Assembly (NCBI GenBank): GCA_937876205.1 | Contig: CALEII010000046.1 | Coordinates: 12,251 to 76,250 of the forward strand | Length of the DNA stretch: 64,000 nt | Source: an uncultured Clostridia bacterium | GTDB lineage: Bacteria > Bacillota > Clostridia > Oscillospirales > Acutalibacteraceae | Direction: 5' to 3' | Part shown: positions 24,743 to 34,252 of the stretch, piece after piece | Layout: each line of letters starts with the position of its first letter | How positions within the stretch are numbered: the stretch's first letter is position 1 | The notes under the pieces: generated by a model | Told to the model about the DNA's origin: nothing | What the model saw: only the letters and a program-made list of their open reading frames with translations | Database searches by the model: none | Program-made: the position numbers and the translations under genes

Positions 24743-25186
24743 TTATCTCAATTCTGCAAAAAAATCCGTAAGCAATTTTTTGCATTCATTTTCCATAAAA
24801 CCTTCCTGAATTTCGGGACGGTGGTTGTAGGGCAGGCTGAACAGTCTGACCACGGAGTCAACAGAGCCTGCTTTCAGGTCATAGGCTCCGTAAACCACCT
24901 TGCCGATTCTTGAGTTTATTATTGCCCCTGCGCACATGGGGCAAGGCTCAAGAGTTACATAAAGCGTACAGTCCTCAAGACGCCAGCTTTTAAGTGCATT
25001 GCATGCGTTGTGTATTGCCATTGTTTCGGCGTGGTATAATGCGTTTTTTTCTTTTTCACGCATATTTCTTCCTTCGGCAATAATTTCTCCGTCTCTGGCG
25101 ATAACAGCTCCCACAGGGACCTCACCCTCTGCAGCTGCTTCTTTTGCCAGTTCAATTGCCCTTGTCATAAGCTCTCTGTGTGTCAT
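24743..25186 (-). CDS. tadA: tRNA-specific adenosine deaminase
   Basis: Converts A34 to inosine in the tRNA-Arg anticodon. The zinc site is His52-Ala-Glu54 (YHAETMAIHNA) and PCPMCAG (Cys82, Cys85). I chose the ATG at 25186 because AAAGGA lies 5 bases upstream; an in-frame codon at 25204 falls in the palindromic repeat. The 147-residue length is typical. The recG gene is upstream on the same strand, separated by the palindrome. Confidence 0.93.
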   Translation of the reverse strand: MTHRELMTRAIELAKEAAAEGEVPVGAVIARDGEIIAEGRNMREKEKNALYHAETMAIHNACNALKSWRLEDCTLYVTLEPCPMCAGAIINSRIGKVVYGAYDLKAGSVDSVVRLFSLPYNHRPEIQEGFMENECKKLLTDFFAELR

Positions 25187-25201
25187 AATAGTCCTTTCAA
25201 G

Positions 25202-25230
25202 CAATAATTTATCTGAACGATAAATTATTG
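25202..25230. repeat. Palindromic repeat between recG and tadA
   Basis: CAATAATTTATC/GATAAATTATTG, a perfect 12-bp palindrome with loop TGAAC. On the minus strand it begins immediately after the recG stop codon, which reads TAAACAATAATTTATCG. The same unit occurs at 39511-39546, 44584-44619 and, as variant, 39667-39701; a half copy lies at 827-843. Confidence 0.85.
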
Positions 25231-25231
25231 T

Positions 25232-27268
25232 TTAATTTATCCCCACATCTCCGAATTTGCCGAACATTTTCTCCATTGCGGAGCGAAGTTTTATGTGCTC
25301 GGGCAGACTCAGCTCAGGGTCGGCAAGTAATATATCCTCTGCCTGTTTCTGTGCTGCATAAAGAATCTTTGTGTCAGTCACAATGTTTGCAAGCCTTAAT
25401 TCGGGCAGACCGTGCTGTCTTGAGCCGAGAAAATCACCGGGACCTCTCTGCTTAAGGTCCTCTTCTGCAATTACGAAACCGTCTGTTGTTCTGCACATAA
25501 CATCAAGGCGTTTTTTGCTCTCTTCATTCTGTGCATCAGAAACGAGAACACAGGTTGACTTGAACTGACCTCTGCCGATTCTTCCACGCAGCTGATGAAG
25601 CTGAGAAAGTCCGAAGCGCTCCGCATTTTCAATCATCATAACTGCTGCATTCGGAACGTCTATGCCGACTTCAACAACAACTGTTGATACAAGAAGCTGA
25701 ATGGTGCCCTCTGCGAATGCACGCATAACCTCGTCTTTCTGCTTTGGCTTCATTTTGCCGTGAAGCAGGCCCACATTGTATGCTGTGAACACCTTTTTCT
25801 GTAGGAATTCTGCATATTCCTGCGCCGGAATAAGGTCAGTATCACCCTCCTCAACGAGAGGGCATATGACATAACCCTGTCTGCCTTCATCAAGGTGTTT
25901 TTTTATGAATTTATAAAGTCTTTCGTGATAGTTGCTGCCTACGCAGTAGGTTTCAATGGGCTGTCTGCCGCGGGGGAGCTCGTCTATGATGGATATATCA
26001 AGATCACCGTAAATAATAAGTCCGAGCGTTCTTGGAATGGGAGTTGCAGACATAACAAGCGTATGAGGATTAAGCCCTTTTTTTGCAAGTGCAGTTCTCT
26101 GATTTACACCGAAACGGTGCTGTTCGTCTGTGATGACAAAACCGAGCCGTTTGAACTGAACATCCTCGCTGATAATAGCGTGTGTGCCCACAACAAGGTC
26201 AACAGTGCCTTCTGCGAGACCTTGCTTGAGAAGTTTTTTCTGTGACGCTCTGACCGAGCCTGTAAGAAGTGCTATGTTTATTTTTCCGCCAAAAATCCGT
26301 GAAAGAGATTTGCAGTGCTGCTCTGCCAGAACCTCGGTAGGCACCATAAGGGCACACTGATAACCGTTTGCTACTGCGTTATATATAAGAGCTGCGGCAA
26401 CAGTCGTTTTTCCTGAGCCGACGTCACCCTGAAGCAATCTGTTCATCGGTTTTGACTGCTTCATATCTTCAATACATTCATTTATACATCTTTTCTGCGC
26501 ATTTGTGGGTTCATAGGGGAGCCCTGCATAGAATTCTTCTGTTCTGTCATATTCAATTCTGACGGAAGTTTTGCTTCTGCTTCTTTCACGCAGATAGAAA
26601 AGTCCCAGCTGCATACTGAGCAGCTCTTCAAAAATGAGTCTTCTCTCAGCGAGTCTGAGCATATTGTCATCTGCGGGGAAGTGCATATTCCGAAGTGCAT
26701 CTTCAAGCCCCATCAGACGGTATTTTTTTATAAGATAATCGGGCAGTGTTTCTTCGATTGCGCCACGGAACGCTGAAAGAGCGTTGCTGACAACAGACTC
26801 AATCTTTTTTGTGGTAAGCTTCTCCGTCTGCCTGTAAATCGGGTGGATTTTTTCATTATCCGATGCTTTTACAAACCGTGGTGAAAGCATTTCTCTGCCT
26901 CCGATTAGAGTCTGGCTTATTTTACCGAAGAAGAGATATTCATTGTCCTCAAAAAGCTGATTTACAACATATTTGTTGTTGAAAAAGGTCAGCAAAAGAA
27001 TGCCCTCGCCGTCTGTTGCCACAGCCTTGAAGAGCATTGTTCCGTTTCTTGTTCTTGTTCCCTCGGGAGCGTTGATGATTCTTGCCTTTATGCAGCAGTA
27101 TTCACCGAACGGAGCAGACATAATCGGGATTATCTTGCTCCAGTCCTCATAAGCACGGGGAAAATTGAATAAAAGGTCACCTATTGTAAAAATGCCGAGC
27201 TTGTTAAAAAGCCCGGCAACTACATCGCCTACACCTTTTACATATTTAATGTCGGTCGAAAAGTCCAT
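25232..27268 (-). CDS. recG: ATP-dependent DNA helicase RecG
   Basis: Remodels stalled replication forks and branched DNA. The N-terminal wedge OB-fold (residues ~50-170) is followed by Walker A GDVGSGKTTVAAAL, the box TDEQHRFGVNQR, ATPIPRTL, and the RecG C-terminal GRIGRGQFKSTC and PGDFLGSRQHG. The 678-residue length is normal. It starts 2 bases after the cysK stop, so uxaC-cysK-recG likely form one transcript. Confidence 0.96.
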   Translation of the reverse strand: MDFSTDIKYVKGVGDVVAGLFNKLGIFTIGDLLFNFPRAYEDWSKIIPIMSAPFGEYCCIKARIINAPEGTRTRNGTMLFKAVATDGEGILLLTFFNNKYVVNQLFEDNEYLFFGKISQTLIGGREMLSPRFVKASDNEKIHPIYRQTEKLTTKKIESVVSNALSAFRGAIEETLPDYLIKKYRLMGLEDALRNMHFPADDNMLRLAERRLIFEELLSMQLGLFYLRERSRSKTSVRIEYDRTEEFYAGLPYEPTNAQKRCINECIEDMKQSKPMNRLLQGDVGSGKTTVAAALIYNAVANGYQCALMVPTEVLAEQHCKSLSRIFGGKINIALLTGSVRASQKKLLKQGLAEGTVDLVVGTHAIISEDVQFKRLGFVITDEQHRFGVNQRTALAKKGLNPHTLVMSATPIPRTLGLIIYGDLDISIIDELPRGRQPIETYCVGSNYHERLYKFIKKHLDEGRQGYVICPLVEEGDTDLIPAQEYAEFLQKKVFTAYNVGLLHGKMKPKQKDEVMRAFAEGTIQLLVSTVVVEVGIDVPNAAVMMIENAERFGLSQLHQLRGRIGRGQFKSTCVLVSDAQNEESKKRLDVMCRTTDGFVIAEEDLKQRGPGDFLGSRQHGLPELRLANIVTDTKILYAAQKQAEDILLADPELSLPEHIKLRSAMEKMFGKFGDVGIN

Positions 27269-27270
27269 AA

Positions 27271-28239
27271 TCAGATATCAAATAAATCGGTTGAAAGGTA
27301 TCTCTCTCCCGTGTCGGGAAGAAGTACCACAATGTTTTTGCCTGTGTTTTCGGGACGGTTTGCAATTACGGTTGCTGCGAAAAGTGCAGCGCCTGATGAA
27401 ATACCCACAAGAAGTCCCTCTGTCTGTGCTGCTGTTCTTGCTGCGTTGTATGCTTCCTGAGTTGATACATCAATAATTTCGTCAATAAGTGATGTGTCAA
27501 GCACAGGAGGAACAAAGTTTGCACCTATGCCCTGAAGACCGTGAGGTGCAGGCTCCTTGCCCTTGAGAACGGGAGAATCTGCAGGCTCAACAGCAACAAT
27601 TTTTATTTTGTCGTTAAATGCCTTGAGAGTAGCGGCAACACCTGTAAGTGTTCCGCCCGTGCCGACACCTGCAACATAATAATCAATTCTGCCGTATGTG
27701 TCGTGAAGAATTTCCTGAGCAGTTGTTATCTTGTGAATGTTGGGATTTGCTTCATTCTCAAACTGCATCGGAATCCACGCATCTGTATATTGTGAAGCGA
27801 GCTCATTTGCCTTGTCAACAGCACCCTGCATTCCCTGTTCTTTTGACGTGAGAACAAGCTCGGCACCGAGGGCTCTGAGCATCTTCATTCTTTCCTGACT
27901 CATATTCTCAGGCATTGTGAGAATGAGCTTATAGCCCTTGATGACAGAGGCGAATGCCAGAGCAATACCTGTGTTGCCGCTTGTGGGCTCAATGATGACA
28001 CTTCCTTCTTTAAGGAGTTCTTTTTTTTCTGCGTCTTCAATCATTGCAATGCCGATTCTGTCTTTTGCAGAGCCCAGTGGGTTGAAATATTCAAGCTTTG
28101 CAAGAATATTTCCACCGACACCTGCCGCCTGAGCATAACGGCTCATTCTGAGCATAGGTGTTTTGCCCACAAGATCGAGAAGGCTTTCTGCTATATATTC
28201 CTTCGGTCTGAAGCCGAAGCCGTATGTGAATTCTGCCAT
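27271..28239 (-). CDS. cysK: Cysteine synthase (O-acetylserine sulfhydrylase)
   Basis: A PLP enzyme that makes cysteine from O-acetylserine and sulfide. Lys59 in NPLGSAKDRIG binds PLP; PTSGNTGIALAF, GTGGTLTG and the late ISSGAA are conserved. At 322 residues it is slightly longer than typical because of an N-terminal extension. It lies between uxaC and recG. Confidence 0.93.
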   Translation of the reverse strand: MAEFTYGFGFRPKEYIAESLLDLVGKTPMLRMSRYAQAAGVGGNILAKLEYFNPLGSAKDRIGIAMIEDAEKKELLKEGSVIIEPTSGNTGIALAFASVIKGYKLILTMPENMSQERMKMLRALGAELVLTSKEQGMQGAVDKANELASQYTDAWIPMQFENEANPNIHKITTAQEILHDTYGRIDYYVAGVGTGGTLTGVAATLKAFNDKIKIVAVEPADSPVLKGKEPAPHGLQGIGANFVPPVLDTSLIDEIIDVSTQEAYNAARTAAQTEGLLVGISSGAALFAATVIANRPENTGKNIVVLLPDTGERYLSTDLFDI

Positions 28240-28254
28240 AATGTTTTCGTCACC

Positions 28255-29652
28255 TTACATTCCGATATAGTTCTTTGCGTTGTTGAATGCTACATTCTGC
28301 ACCATTTCTGTGAGCACTTCCTCATCCCAGGGGTATTCGCCGTTTTCAACCCAGTTGCCTACAAGCTCGCAGAGTATTCTTCTGAAATACTCGTGACGGG
28401 GATATGAGAGGAATGAGCGTGAGTCGGTTACCATACCCACAAACTTGCCGAGCATACCGAGATTTGCAAGGGTCTTCATCTGAGTCTGCATACCGTCGAT
28501 ATTGTCGTTGAACCACCATGCAGAGCCGAACTGAATCTTTGATTCGGCGTCTGAATTCTGGAAGTTGCCGAGCATTGTGCCCAGAACATAGTTGTCTTTG
28601 GGGTTAAGTGTGAAAAGTATTGTTTTGGGAAGCATTTCTTCGACAGCAAGAGAGTCGAGGAAGTGTGAAAGACCTTCTGCAACATTCCAGTCGCCGATGG
28701 AGTCATAACCCGTGTCGGGACCGATTTTGTTAAACATATGGGTGTTGTTGTTTCGCATTGCACCGATGTGCACTTCCATTGCCCACCCTTTTTTGTAGTA
28801 TTCCTTTGCGAGGAAACGGAAGATTTCTGTTCTGTATTTGTCAATTTCAAGCTGTGTGAGCTTTTCTCCGTTTTTACCCTTTGCAAAAATTACTTCAAGC
28901 TCTTCTTCGCTTGCTCTCTCACAGGGAACATATGAAAGTGAATGGTCTGTTGCCTTGCAGCCCATTTTTTCAAAGAAATTGATTCTGTCTGCAAGCACTT
29001 CTTTAAGCTTTGCATATGTGTCAATTGCAATGCCTGCTGTCTTTTCCATAGCGTTCAGCCAAGGGATGAAAGTGGGATTTTCTATATTCATTGCTTTCTC
29101 TGGACGGAAAGCGGGAAGGACCTTGCACTTGAATGATGTATCTTCAGCAATGAGCTTGTGGTATTCAAGGGTGTCTGCAGGGTCATCTGTTGTGCAGACT
29201 CCTACGACATTTGATTTTTCTATAAGGTCACGGGGTCTGAAACCGCCCTCTCTGATTTTTGCGTTTGCCTTTTCCCATATTTCATCTGCTGTTTTCGGTG
29301 AAAGGGGAGTGTCGATGCCGAAATATCTCCGGAGCTCAAGATGTGTCCAGTGATAAAGAGGATTGCCCATACAGTAATTCATAACTGAAGCCCATTTGAC
29401 AAATTTTTCGTAATTTGAAGCATCGCCCGTGATGTATTTTTCATCAATACCGCAGCTTCTCATACCACGCCATTTGTAGTGGTCACCGGCAAGCCAGAGC
29501 TGAGTAATATCTTCAGGCTCTTTGTTTTCATAAATTTCTTTAGGTGAAAGATGGCAGTGCCAATCATAAATGGGCATAGCGTTGCATGCCTTGAAAAGTG
29601 TTTTTGCGGTTTCGGTGGAAAGAAGAAAATCTTCAGCCATAAATTTTTTCAT
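28255..29652 (-). CDS. uxaC: Glucuronate/galacturonate isomerase
   Basis: Converts D-glucuronate to D-fructuronate and D-galacturonate to D-tagaturonate, the entry to uronate catabolism. Family stretches include the N-terminal YDWHCHLSPKEI with metal-site histidines, TDDPADTLEYH, LPAFRPEKA, and GMVTDSRSFLSYPRHEYFRR. The 465-residue length is normal. Other uronate genes are absent here. It fits pectin or glucuronoxylan side-chain use. Context with cysK and recG is not functional. Confidence 0.95.
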   Translation of the reverse strand: MKKFMAEDFLLSTETAKTLFKACNAMPIYDWHCHLSPKEIYENKEPEDITQLWLAGDHYKWRGMRSCGIDEKYITGDASNYEKFVKWASVMNYCMGNPLYHWTHLELRRYFGIDTPLSPKTADEIWEKANAKIREGGFRPRDLIEKSNVVGVCTTDDPADTLEYHKLIAEDTSFKCKVLPAFRPEKAMNIENPTFIPWLNAMEKTAGIAIDTYAKLKEVLADRINFFEKMGCKATDHSLSYVPCERASEEELEVIFAKGKNGEKLTQLEIDKYRTEIFRFLAKEYYKKGWAMEVHIGAMRNNNTHMFNKIGPDTGYDSIGDWNVAEGLSHFLDSLAVEEMLPKTILFTLNPKDNYVLGTMLGNFQNSDAESKIQFGSAWWFNDNIDGMQTQMKTLANLGMLGKFVGMVTDSRSFLSYPRHEYFRRILCELVGNWVENGEYPWDEEVLTEMVQNVAFNNAKNYIGM

Positions 29653-29825
29653 ACAGCATCATCCTTGTTGATAAGATTTAAATGATTATATTTATTATAT
29701 CATAATAAATCATAATATACAAGAAGAAATTTTGAACATTTGTTCTTAAATTTTGTTATGGAAAAAATTTTATTGCATAGCCGTGCGTTATCGTCAGAAA
29801 ATACCTTCAAAGGAGCTGATTTATT

Positions 29826-31181
29826 TTGAAGACAATACGGCTTGCAAAAAGAACGTGGATCAGAATACTGTCATATGCTCTCGCAGTGCTTGTTGCACTT
29901 GCTTTCTGGGGTGTATTGCAGACAATAAAAACAGCCCGTTATGCAAAAGAACTGGCAATTGCGCATCAGCGTACCGTCGCATCACTTGCATCATATATTG
30001 ATTCACTCGAAAATGACCTGAGAAAAATGCAGTATGTAAACACTGCATCTATGACATCAGGGTTGTCACTGTCTCTCAGCAAGGCATCGCAGGGTGCCAA
30101 AAACTGTCTTTCTGAGCTCGACTCGGGCACGACTCAGCTTGGGAATATAAACAAATTTCTGACTCAGGCAGCTGACCTTGTTCAGTCGGTTACAAAAAAG
30201 ACAGTTGCGGGTGAAGAACTGTCTGAGCAGGACAGAGAAAATATCACAAAGCTTTATGAGTATGCCGCGGAGCTTTCTGCGCAGACAGGTTATCTTGAAC
30301 AGATTATGCTGTCGGGCGAGGTGGATTTTTATGATGCTGTTTCTACACTCAGCCAGCTTACCGATAAGGGCGATTTGTCTGTTTCATACTCAGACTCTGT
30401 CACTGATGCGGAAAAGTCGTTTCAGGATTACCCGAGTCTGATTTATGACGGTCCGTTTGCAGATAATGTGTTCAACAAAGAGTCTGATTATCTTAAGTCT
30501 CAGGAACAGATATCCGAAACTGAGGCAAAGAAGAGGGCTTCGTTGTATTCGGACATTTCAGAGAGCAAGCTTATAAAGTCAGAGGATGAAAAGAGCAAAA
30601 CAGAGGCTTATGTGTTTTATTATGAGAACACATCGGTTGCTGTTACAAAAAACGGAGGTTTTCTGCTGTATCTTATGACAGATAAGTATGCAGGCGAGGT
30701 CAAACTTAAAGAGAAGGAAGCTATTGCGAAAGCCAGAGCATATTTGTCCCGTTTCGGTTTTTCTCCGCTTACTGAAAGCTATTATTTTGTATCTGACGGT
30801 ATATGCACAGTGAATTTCGCCTATACTCAGGATGATGTAATATGTTATTCCGACCTGATAAAGGTCAGTGTTTCTCTTGATAAGGGGGAAATAACTGCCG
30901 TTGACTGTACGGGATATCTTATGAATCATAAGGTAAGAAAAACGCCTGATAATGTCATAAGTGTTGTCACTGCAAAGGAAAAAATAAGTGATAATCTTGA
31001 TGTGAAGAGCCATAAAACAGCTTTTATTCCTATGGAAAACGGAAAAGAAATTTTTGCTTATGAATTTTTCTGCAGTGACAGCAAGGGCAACGATGTGCTT
31101 GTGTATATTGATGCCGAAACAGGCAATGAAGCCGATATCAAGCTGTTGTTGTACACTGACGGCGGAACTCTTACAAGATAG
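29826..31181 (+). CDS. Germination protein YpeB-like
   Basis: A 451-residue protein with one N-terminal membrane helix (residues ~13-33), a helical region (~50-210) and C-terminal PepSY-type repeats. The patterns YASYIDSLENDL-like start, YPSLIYDGPFADN and repeated E/K-K-A-R motifs match YpeB. In Bacillus, YpeB sits in the spore cortex and holds the cortex-lytic enzyme SleB; no sleB gene is in the window. The start is a TTG with AAAGGAG 11 bases upstream. It suggests a spore-forming lineage. A lipoprotein gene follows by 15 bases. Confidence 0.82.
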   Translation: MKTIRLAKRTWIRILSYALAVLVALAFWGVLQTIKTARYAKELAIAHQRTVASLASYIDSLENDLRKMQYVNTASMTSGLSLSLSKASQGAKNCLSELDSGTTQLGNINKFLTQAADLVQSVTKKTVAGEELSEQDRENITKLYEYAAELSAQTGYLEQIMLSGEVDFYDAVSTLSQLTDKGDLSVSYSDSVTDAEKSFQDYPSLIYDGPFADNVFNKESDYLKSQEQISETEAKKRASLYSDISESKLIKSEDEKSKTEAYVFYYENTSVAVTKNGGFLLYLMTDKYAGEVKLKEKEAIAKARAYLSRFGFSPLTESYYFVSDGICTVNFAYTQDDVICYSDLIKVSVSLDKGEITAVDCTGYLMNHKVRKTPDNVISVVTAKEKISDNLDVKSHKTAFIPMENGKEIFAYEFFCSDSKGNDVLVYIDAETGNEADIKLLLYTDGGTLTR

Positions 31182-31196
31182 AAAGGAAGAAAGAAA

Positions 31197-31511
31197 ATGA
31201 AAAAAACAGTAATAACAATTTTTGCGATTCTTACGGCAGCCGTTCTGCTTTTTGCAGGTTGCTCAAGGGATAACGGCACTCTTATGGATGATGACAGAAC
31301 TACAACTGTTCCCGCTACAACAGTCAGAGTGACCGAAAAGGAAACAACATCAATGATGAATGATAATGCAGGTGCTCCCGAGTCAACAAGTCAGGATTCT
31401 GCTCTCGGTGATGCAATCGGTGATGCCGCAGAGGGTGCGGGTGATATTATCGGTGACGCAGGTGATGCTGCTGAGCGTGCAGGTGACAGAATAAATGACG
31501 CTGTAAGATAA
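31197..31511 (+). CDS. Small Thr/Asp-rich lipoprotein
   Basis: A 104-residue lipoprotein with lipobox LFAGC (cysteine at 22). The mature part is low complexity: Thr-rich at first, then GDAIGDAAEGAGDIIGDAG-like Gly-Asp-Ala repeats. No domain recognised. It follows the YpeB-like gene closely and has a good ribosome site (GAAAGGAAGAAAGAAA), so they are probably co-transcribed. A role in the spore or envelope is inference. Confidence 0.75.
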   Translation: MKKTVITIFAILTAAVLLFAGCSRDNGTLMDDDRTTTVPATTVRVTEKETTSMMNDNAGAPESTSQDSALGDAIGDAAEGAGDIIGDAGDAAERAGDRINDAVR

Positions 31512-31572
31512 ATTTTCACTTATCCGTAAACAATCTCCACAGGTCAGTGCGGGGTTTCTGAGGATAGAAAAA

Positions 31573-31610
31573 GAGGTAATACGGATAATTTCCGTGTTAC
31601 CTCATTTTTT
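31573..31610. terminator. Terminator between convergent genes
   Basis: A 12-bp stem, GAGGTAATACGG/CCGTGTTACCTC (one G-T pair), followed by ATTTTTTG. It ends the ypeB-lipoprotein transcript and probably the convergent ECF gene. Confidence 0.85.
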
Positions 31611-31614
31611 GTGT

Positions 31615-32238
31615 TTATTTCATTTTTGACACTGCAAGAGAAACGGCTTTGCCTATTGCCGTGCCGAGAATGGCGCACACTGCCAGCTCGATGGGTGCAT
31701 TTATGCCTGCCGCAGTGAGAATAACAACATCAAGGGCTGTTTCTATACCGCCGAGTGATGCTGCCTGTTCGGGTGAGAAAGTGAAATTCATAAACAGCAG
31801 TGCAAGTAAACCCAGGAAAAGCACGGTGTTGAGAAGTGAACCCGAAATGCCTGCCACAAGGAATGACCAGCTGTTCTTTTTGTCGGCTTTTTTGCAGGCT
31901 TTGAAGATAAGACCGCAGAGAAGACCGGTAAGAATACGGGGCACAAAGCACACTAAGAAGGTTCTGAATACACTTTCGCTCACAAGGATAGCACCGAGTG
32001 CGCTTCCCGTGAAGCACTGAATGAAGCTGACAATGCCGAAGACAGCACCGAGGAAGGTTGCAGATGCGATATTCTGGGTTACTGCACCGACTATGACAGG
32101 TATCATAATCAGAGTCAGCTCCAGCGGACCTATCCGTAAGAAGCCTATCGGTGTGAATGCCATAACTGCAATAATTGCAGTGAGCATTGCCGTGATTGTC
32201 ATATTGACAATCTTTTTGTGGTTTGTTGTTTTTGACAT
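31615..32238 (-). CDS. ECF transporter S component, probably pantothenate
   Basis: A 207-residue integral membrane protein with about six helices, belonging to the vitamin-binding S components. The stretch TPIGFLRIGPLELTLIMIPV is typical of the PF12822-type S components. It lies 75 bases downstream of coaX, pointing to pantothenate as substrate. That assignment is from context. The shared energising module (EcfAA'T) is not in the window. Confidence 0.82.
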   Translation of the reverse strand: MSKTTNHKKIVNMTITAMLTAIIAVMAFTPIGFLRIGPLELTLIMIPVIVGAVTQNIASATFLGAVFGIVSFIQCFTGSALGAILVSESVFRTFLVCFVPRILTGLLCGLIFKACKKADKKNSWSFLVAGISGSLLNTVLFLGLLALLFMNFTFSPEQAASLGGIETALDVVILTAAGINAPIELAVCAILGTAIGKAVSLAVSKMK

Positions 32239-32313
32239 ATATAATTCCTCCTTGCTGATGTTCCGTTACGGATACATCGCAAATATTAAGCAAATATATA
32301 TTATAATGTAATA

Positions 32314-33084
32314 TTAAATTTTGTTTTTGTCGTAAATGAATTTCAGACCGTCAAGTATAAGGTCAGGGTCGTGGATAATGTCCATACGGCAGTATCTGAT
32401 TATGTCACCTGCAATACCGCCTGTTGCGACGATTGTTTTTATATCTTCGCCCAGAGCTTCTTCAAGTCTTGCGCAAAGTCCCTCTATCATTGCTGCAGCA
32501 CCGAGCACCGTGCCTGACTGCATACTGTCAATTGTGTTGGTGCCGATTGCATTCTGAGGTGCATCCAATGAAATTGCAGGCAGCTGTGATGCGCCTGATG
32601 AAAGAGCATTGAGTGATATTTTTACGCCTGCTGATATGGTGCAGCCACGGTATGAGCCTTTTGAGTCAAGGACGCTGATTTTATTTGCCGTGCCCATATC
32701 GAGAACAAGACATGGCAGTTCATACTTATTCAGAGCACCGACTGCACCTGCCACAAGGTCAGCGCCAAGCTGTGCAGGATTGTCGATTCTGATATTGAGC
32801 CCTGTTTTTACACCGGGTCCGATAAGAAGAGCCGTCTGTCCCGTAACGGTTTTTATTGCCTGCTTTATTACATTTGTAAGCTCAGGAACAACAGAACAGA
32901 TTATGGCACCGTCAAAGTCAAGCCCGTCTGCATTATGGATTTTCAGCATTGATGAAAGCTCAACTGCATACTGATCGGGCGTTTTTGCTCTTTCTGTTGC
33001 GGCTCTGAGCACAAATAACAGCTTTTCATTATTATATATACCGATTGTGATATTTGTGTTGCCTATGTCAACTGCAAGAATCAT
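32314..33084 (-). CDS. coaX: Type III pantothenate kinase
   Basis: Phosphorylates pantothenate in the first step of coenzyme A synthesis. The ASKHA-fold motifs are clear: VDIGNTNITIGIY (phosphate 1), LVLDMGTANKI (phosphate 2), GCTISAGVKISLNAL, and GADLVAGAVG at the dimer/pantothenate site. The 256-residue length is typical. No biotin-repressor domain (BirA) is fused. It precedes the ECF S component. Confidence 0.94.
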   Translation of the reverse strand: MILAVDIGNTNITIGIYNNEKLLFVLRAATERAKTPDQYAVELSSMLKIHNADGLDFDGAIICSVVPELTNVIKQAIKTVTGQTALLIGPGVKTGLNIRIDNPAQLGADLVAGAVGALNKYELPCLVLDMGTANKISVLDSKGSYRGCTISAGVKISLNALSSGASQLPAISLDAPQNAIGTNTIDSMQSGTVLGAAAMIEGLCARLEEALGEDIKTIVATGGIAGDIIRYCRMDIIHDPDLILDGLKFIYDKNKI

Positions 33085-33205
33085 ACAATCACCGCCTTCA
33101 GCTTATTATATCTGTTTTTTTTACTTTGTGCAAGGTTATCTATTGAAATTTTTTGATAATGTGATACAATTTGTATGTGAAATCAAATGAAAAGGTGCGT
33201 AAAGT

Positions 33206-34015
33206 ATGAAGACAATAGGCTTTATCGGTTGCGGCAATATGGCAAAGCCGATAATCAGGAATGTCAAAGAAAAAAATGTTTTTGATAAAAACAATATTTA
33301 TGTTTATGATATAGATAGGGAGAAGCTTGTTGAATTCTGTAATAAAACGGAAATCAACCCCGCTGAAAGTGAGAAATATATTGCGGCTGAATGTGATGTT
33401 GTCGTTCTGTGCACAAAGCCTCAGGTTTTCTCTTCACTTCTGCCTTCAATTTCAGAAGAAATGAAAAATAACGACCCTCTTGCAGTTTCCATTGCTGCAG
33501 GCAAAGACACAAAAAGTATTTCGGCGCTTCTCGGTTATGATGCCCGTGTGGCAAGAATTTTCCCTAATCTGAATGCAGAGGTGGGTGAGGCAGTTTCCGC
33601 CTATACGGGAAATGAGCGTGTAATGGCAGAAGAAATTGAGCTTGTGGGCAGAATCTGCTCATCATACGGTGAGGCAAAGCATCTGCCGGAAGAATTGTTC
33701 TCTGTTTTCGGTGTGCTCGGCGGCTGTGTGCCTGCATACGCATTTATGTTTATAGGTGCGCTTGCAAAGGCAGGTGAAGAAAACGGCCTTGACAGCGAAA
33801 CAGCCCGTCAGGTGGCAATTCAGGCAGTTCTCGGCTCTGCAAAGCTTCTTAAGGAATGCGGCGGAGATATTGAAAATTGGGTGAATAAGGTCTGTTCTCC
33901 GGGCGGAACAACCGTTCAGGGCGTGACTTCTCTCAGGGAAGATGACCTTGACGGCATAGTTTCTTCGGCATTCGGCAAATCTCTCAGGCGTGACAGGGAG
34001 CTTCTCTCCGATTAA
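33206..34015 (+). CDS. proC: Pyrroline-5-carboxylate reductase
   Basis: The last step of proline synthesis, NAD(P)H-dependent. The Rossmann motif GFIGCGNMAKPI starts the protein. CTKPQVF, the PNLNAEVGEAVSAY stretch, and the C-terminal SPGGTTVQGV motif are diagnostic. 269 residues, normal length. A TTGAAA-N16-TACAAT promoter candidate lies upstream. Confidence 0.95.
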   Translation: MKTIGFIGCGNMAKPIIRNVKEKNVFDKNNIYVYDIDREKLVEFCNKTEINPAESEKYIAAECDVVVLCTKPQVFSSLLPSISEEMKNNDPLAVSIAAGKDTKSISALLGYDARVARIFPNLNAEVGEAVSAYTGNERVMAEEIELVGRICSSYGEAKHLPEELFSVFGVLGGCVPAYAFMFIGALAKAGEENGLDSETARQVAIQAVLGSAKLLKECGGDIENWVNKVCSPGGTTVQGVTSLREDDLDGIVSSAFGKSLRRDRELLSD

Positions 34016-34128
34016 AAAAAGCTTGACAAACTCAGAATTATATAATAAAATGAGTTCAAATTGTCAATGTTGCTCAAACAAAAAATATGAGTAAACAGCA
34101 ATTTAGTCAATTTTTTTTCATTTTACGC

Positions 34129-34157
34129 TTGACTTATTCTGAGCCATAGTATATAAT
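34129..34157 (+). promoter_or_regulatory. Promoter of the cohesin gene
   Basis: TTGACT and TATAAT with a 17-base spacer, giving a leader of about 90 bases. A second candidate, TTGACA-N17-TAAAAT, starts at 34023. Confidence 0.8.
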
Positions 34158-34252
34158 ATCAATGTATTTTGTGGGTATATCCCTGCAATTATCACGGTGT
34201 ACCGAGTCTCAAGGCTCTGTATATAGAAAAAATTCAAAGGAAGGTTCTAAAA

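Noticed and set aside
25202..25230. Palindromic repeats as CRISPR units or simple terminators
   Set aside because: They are dispersed singly, have no spacers, and usually lack T tracts; repeat-element origin fits better.
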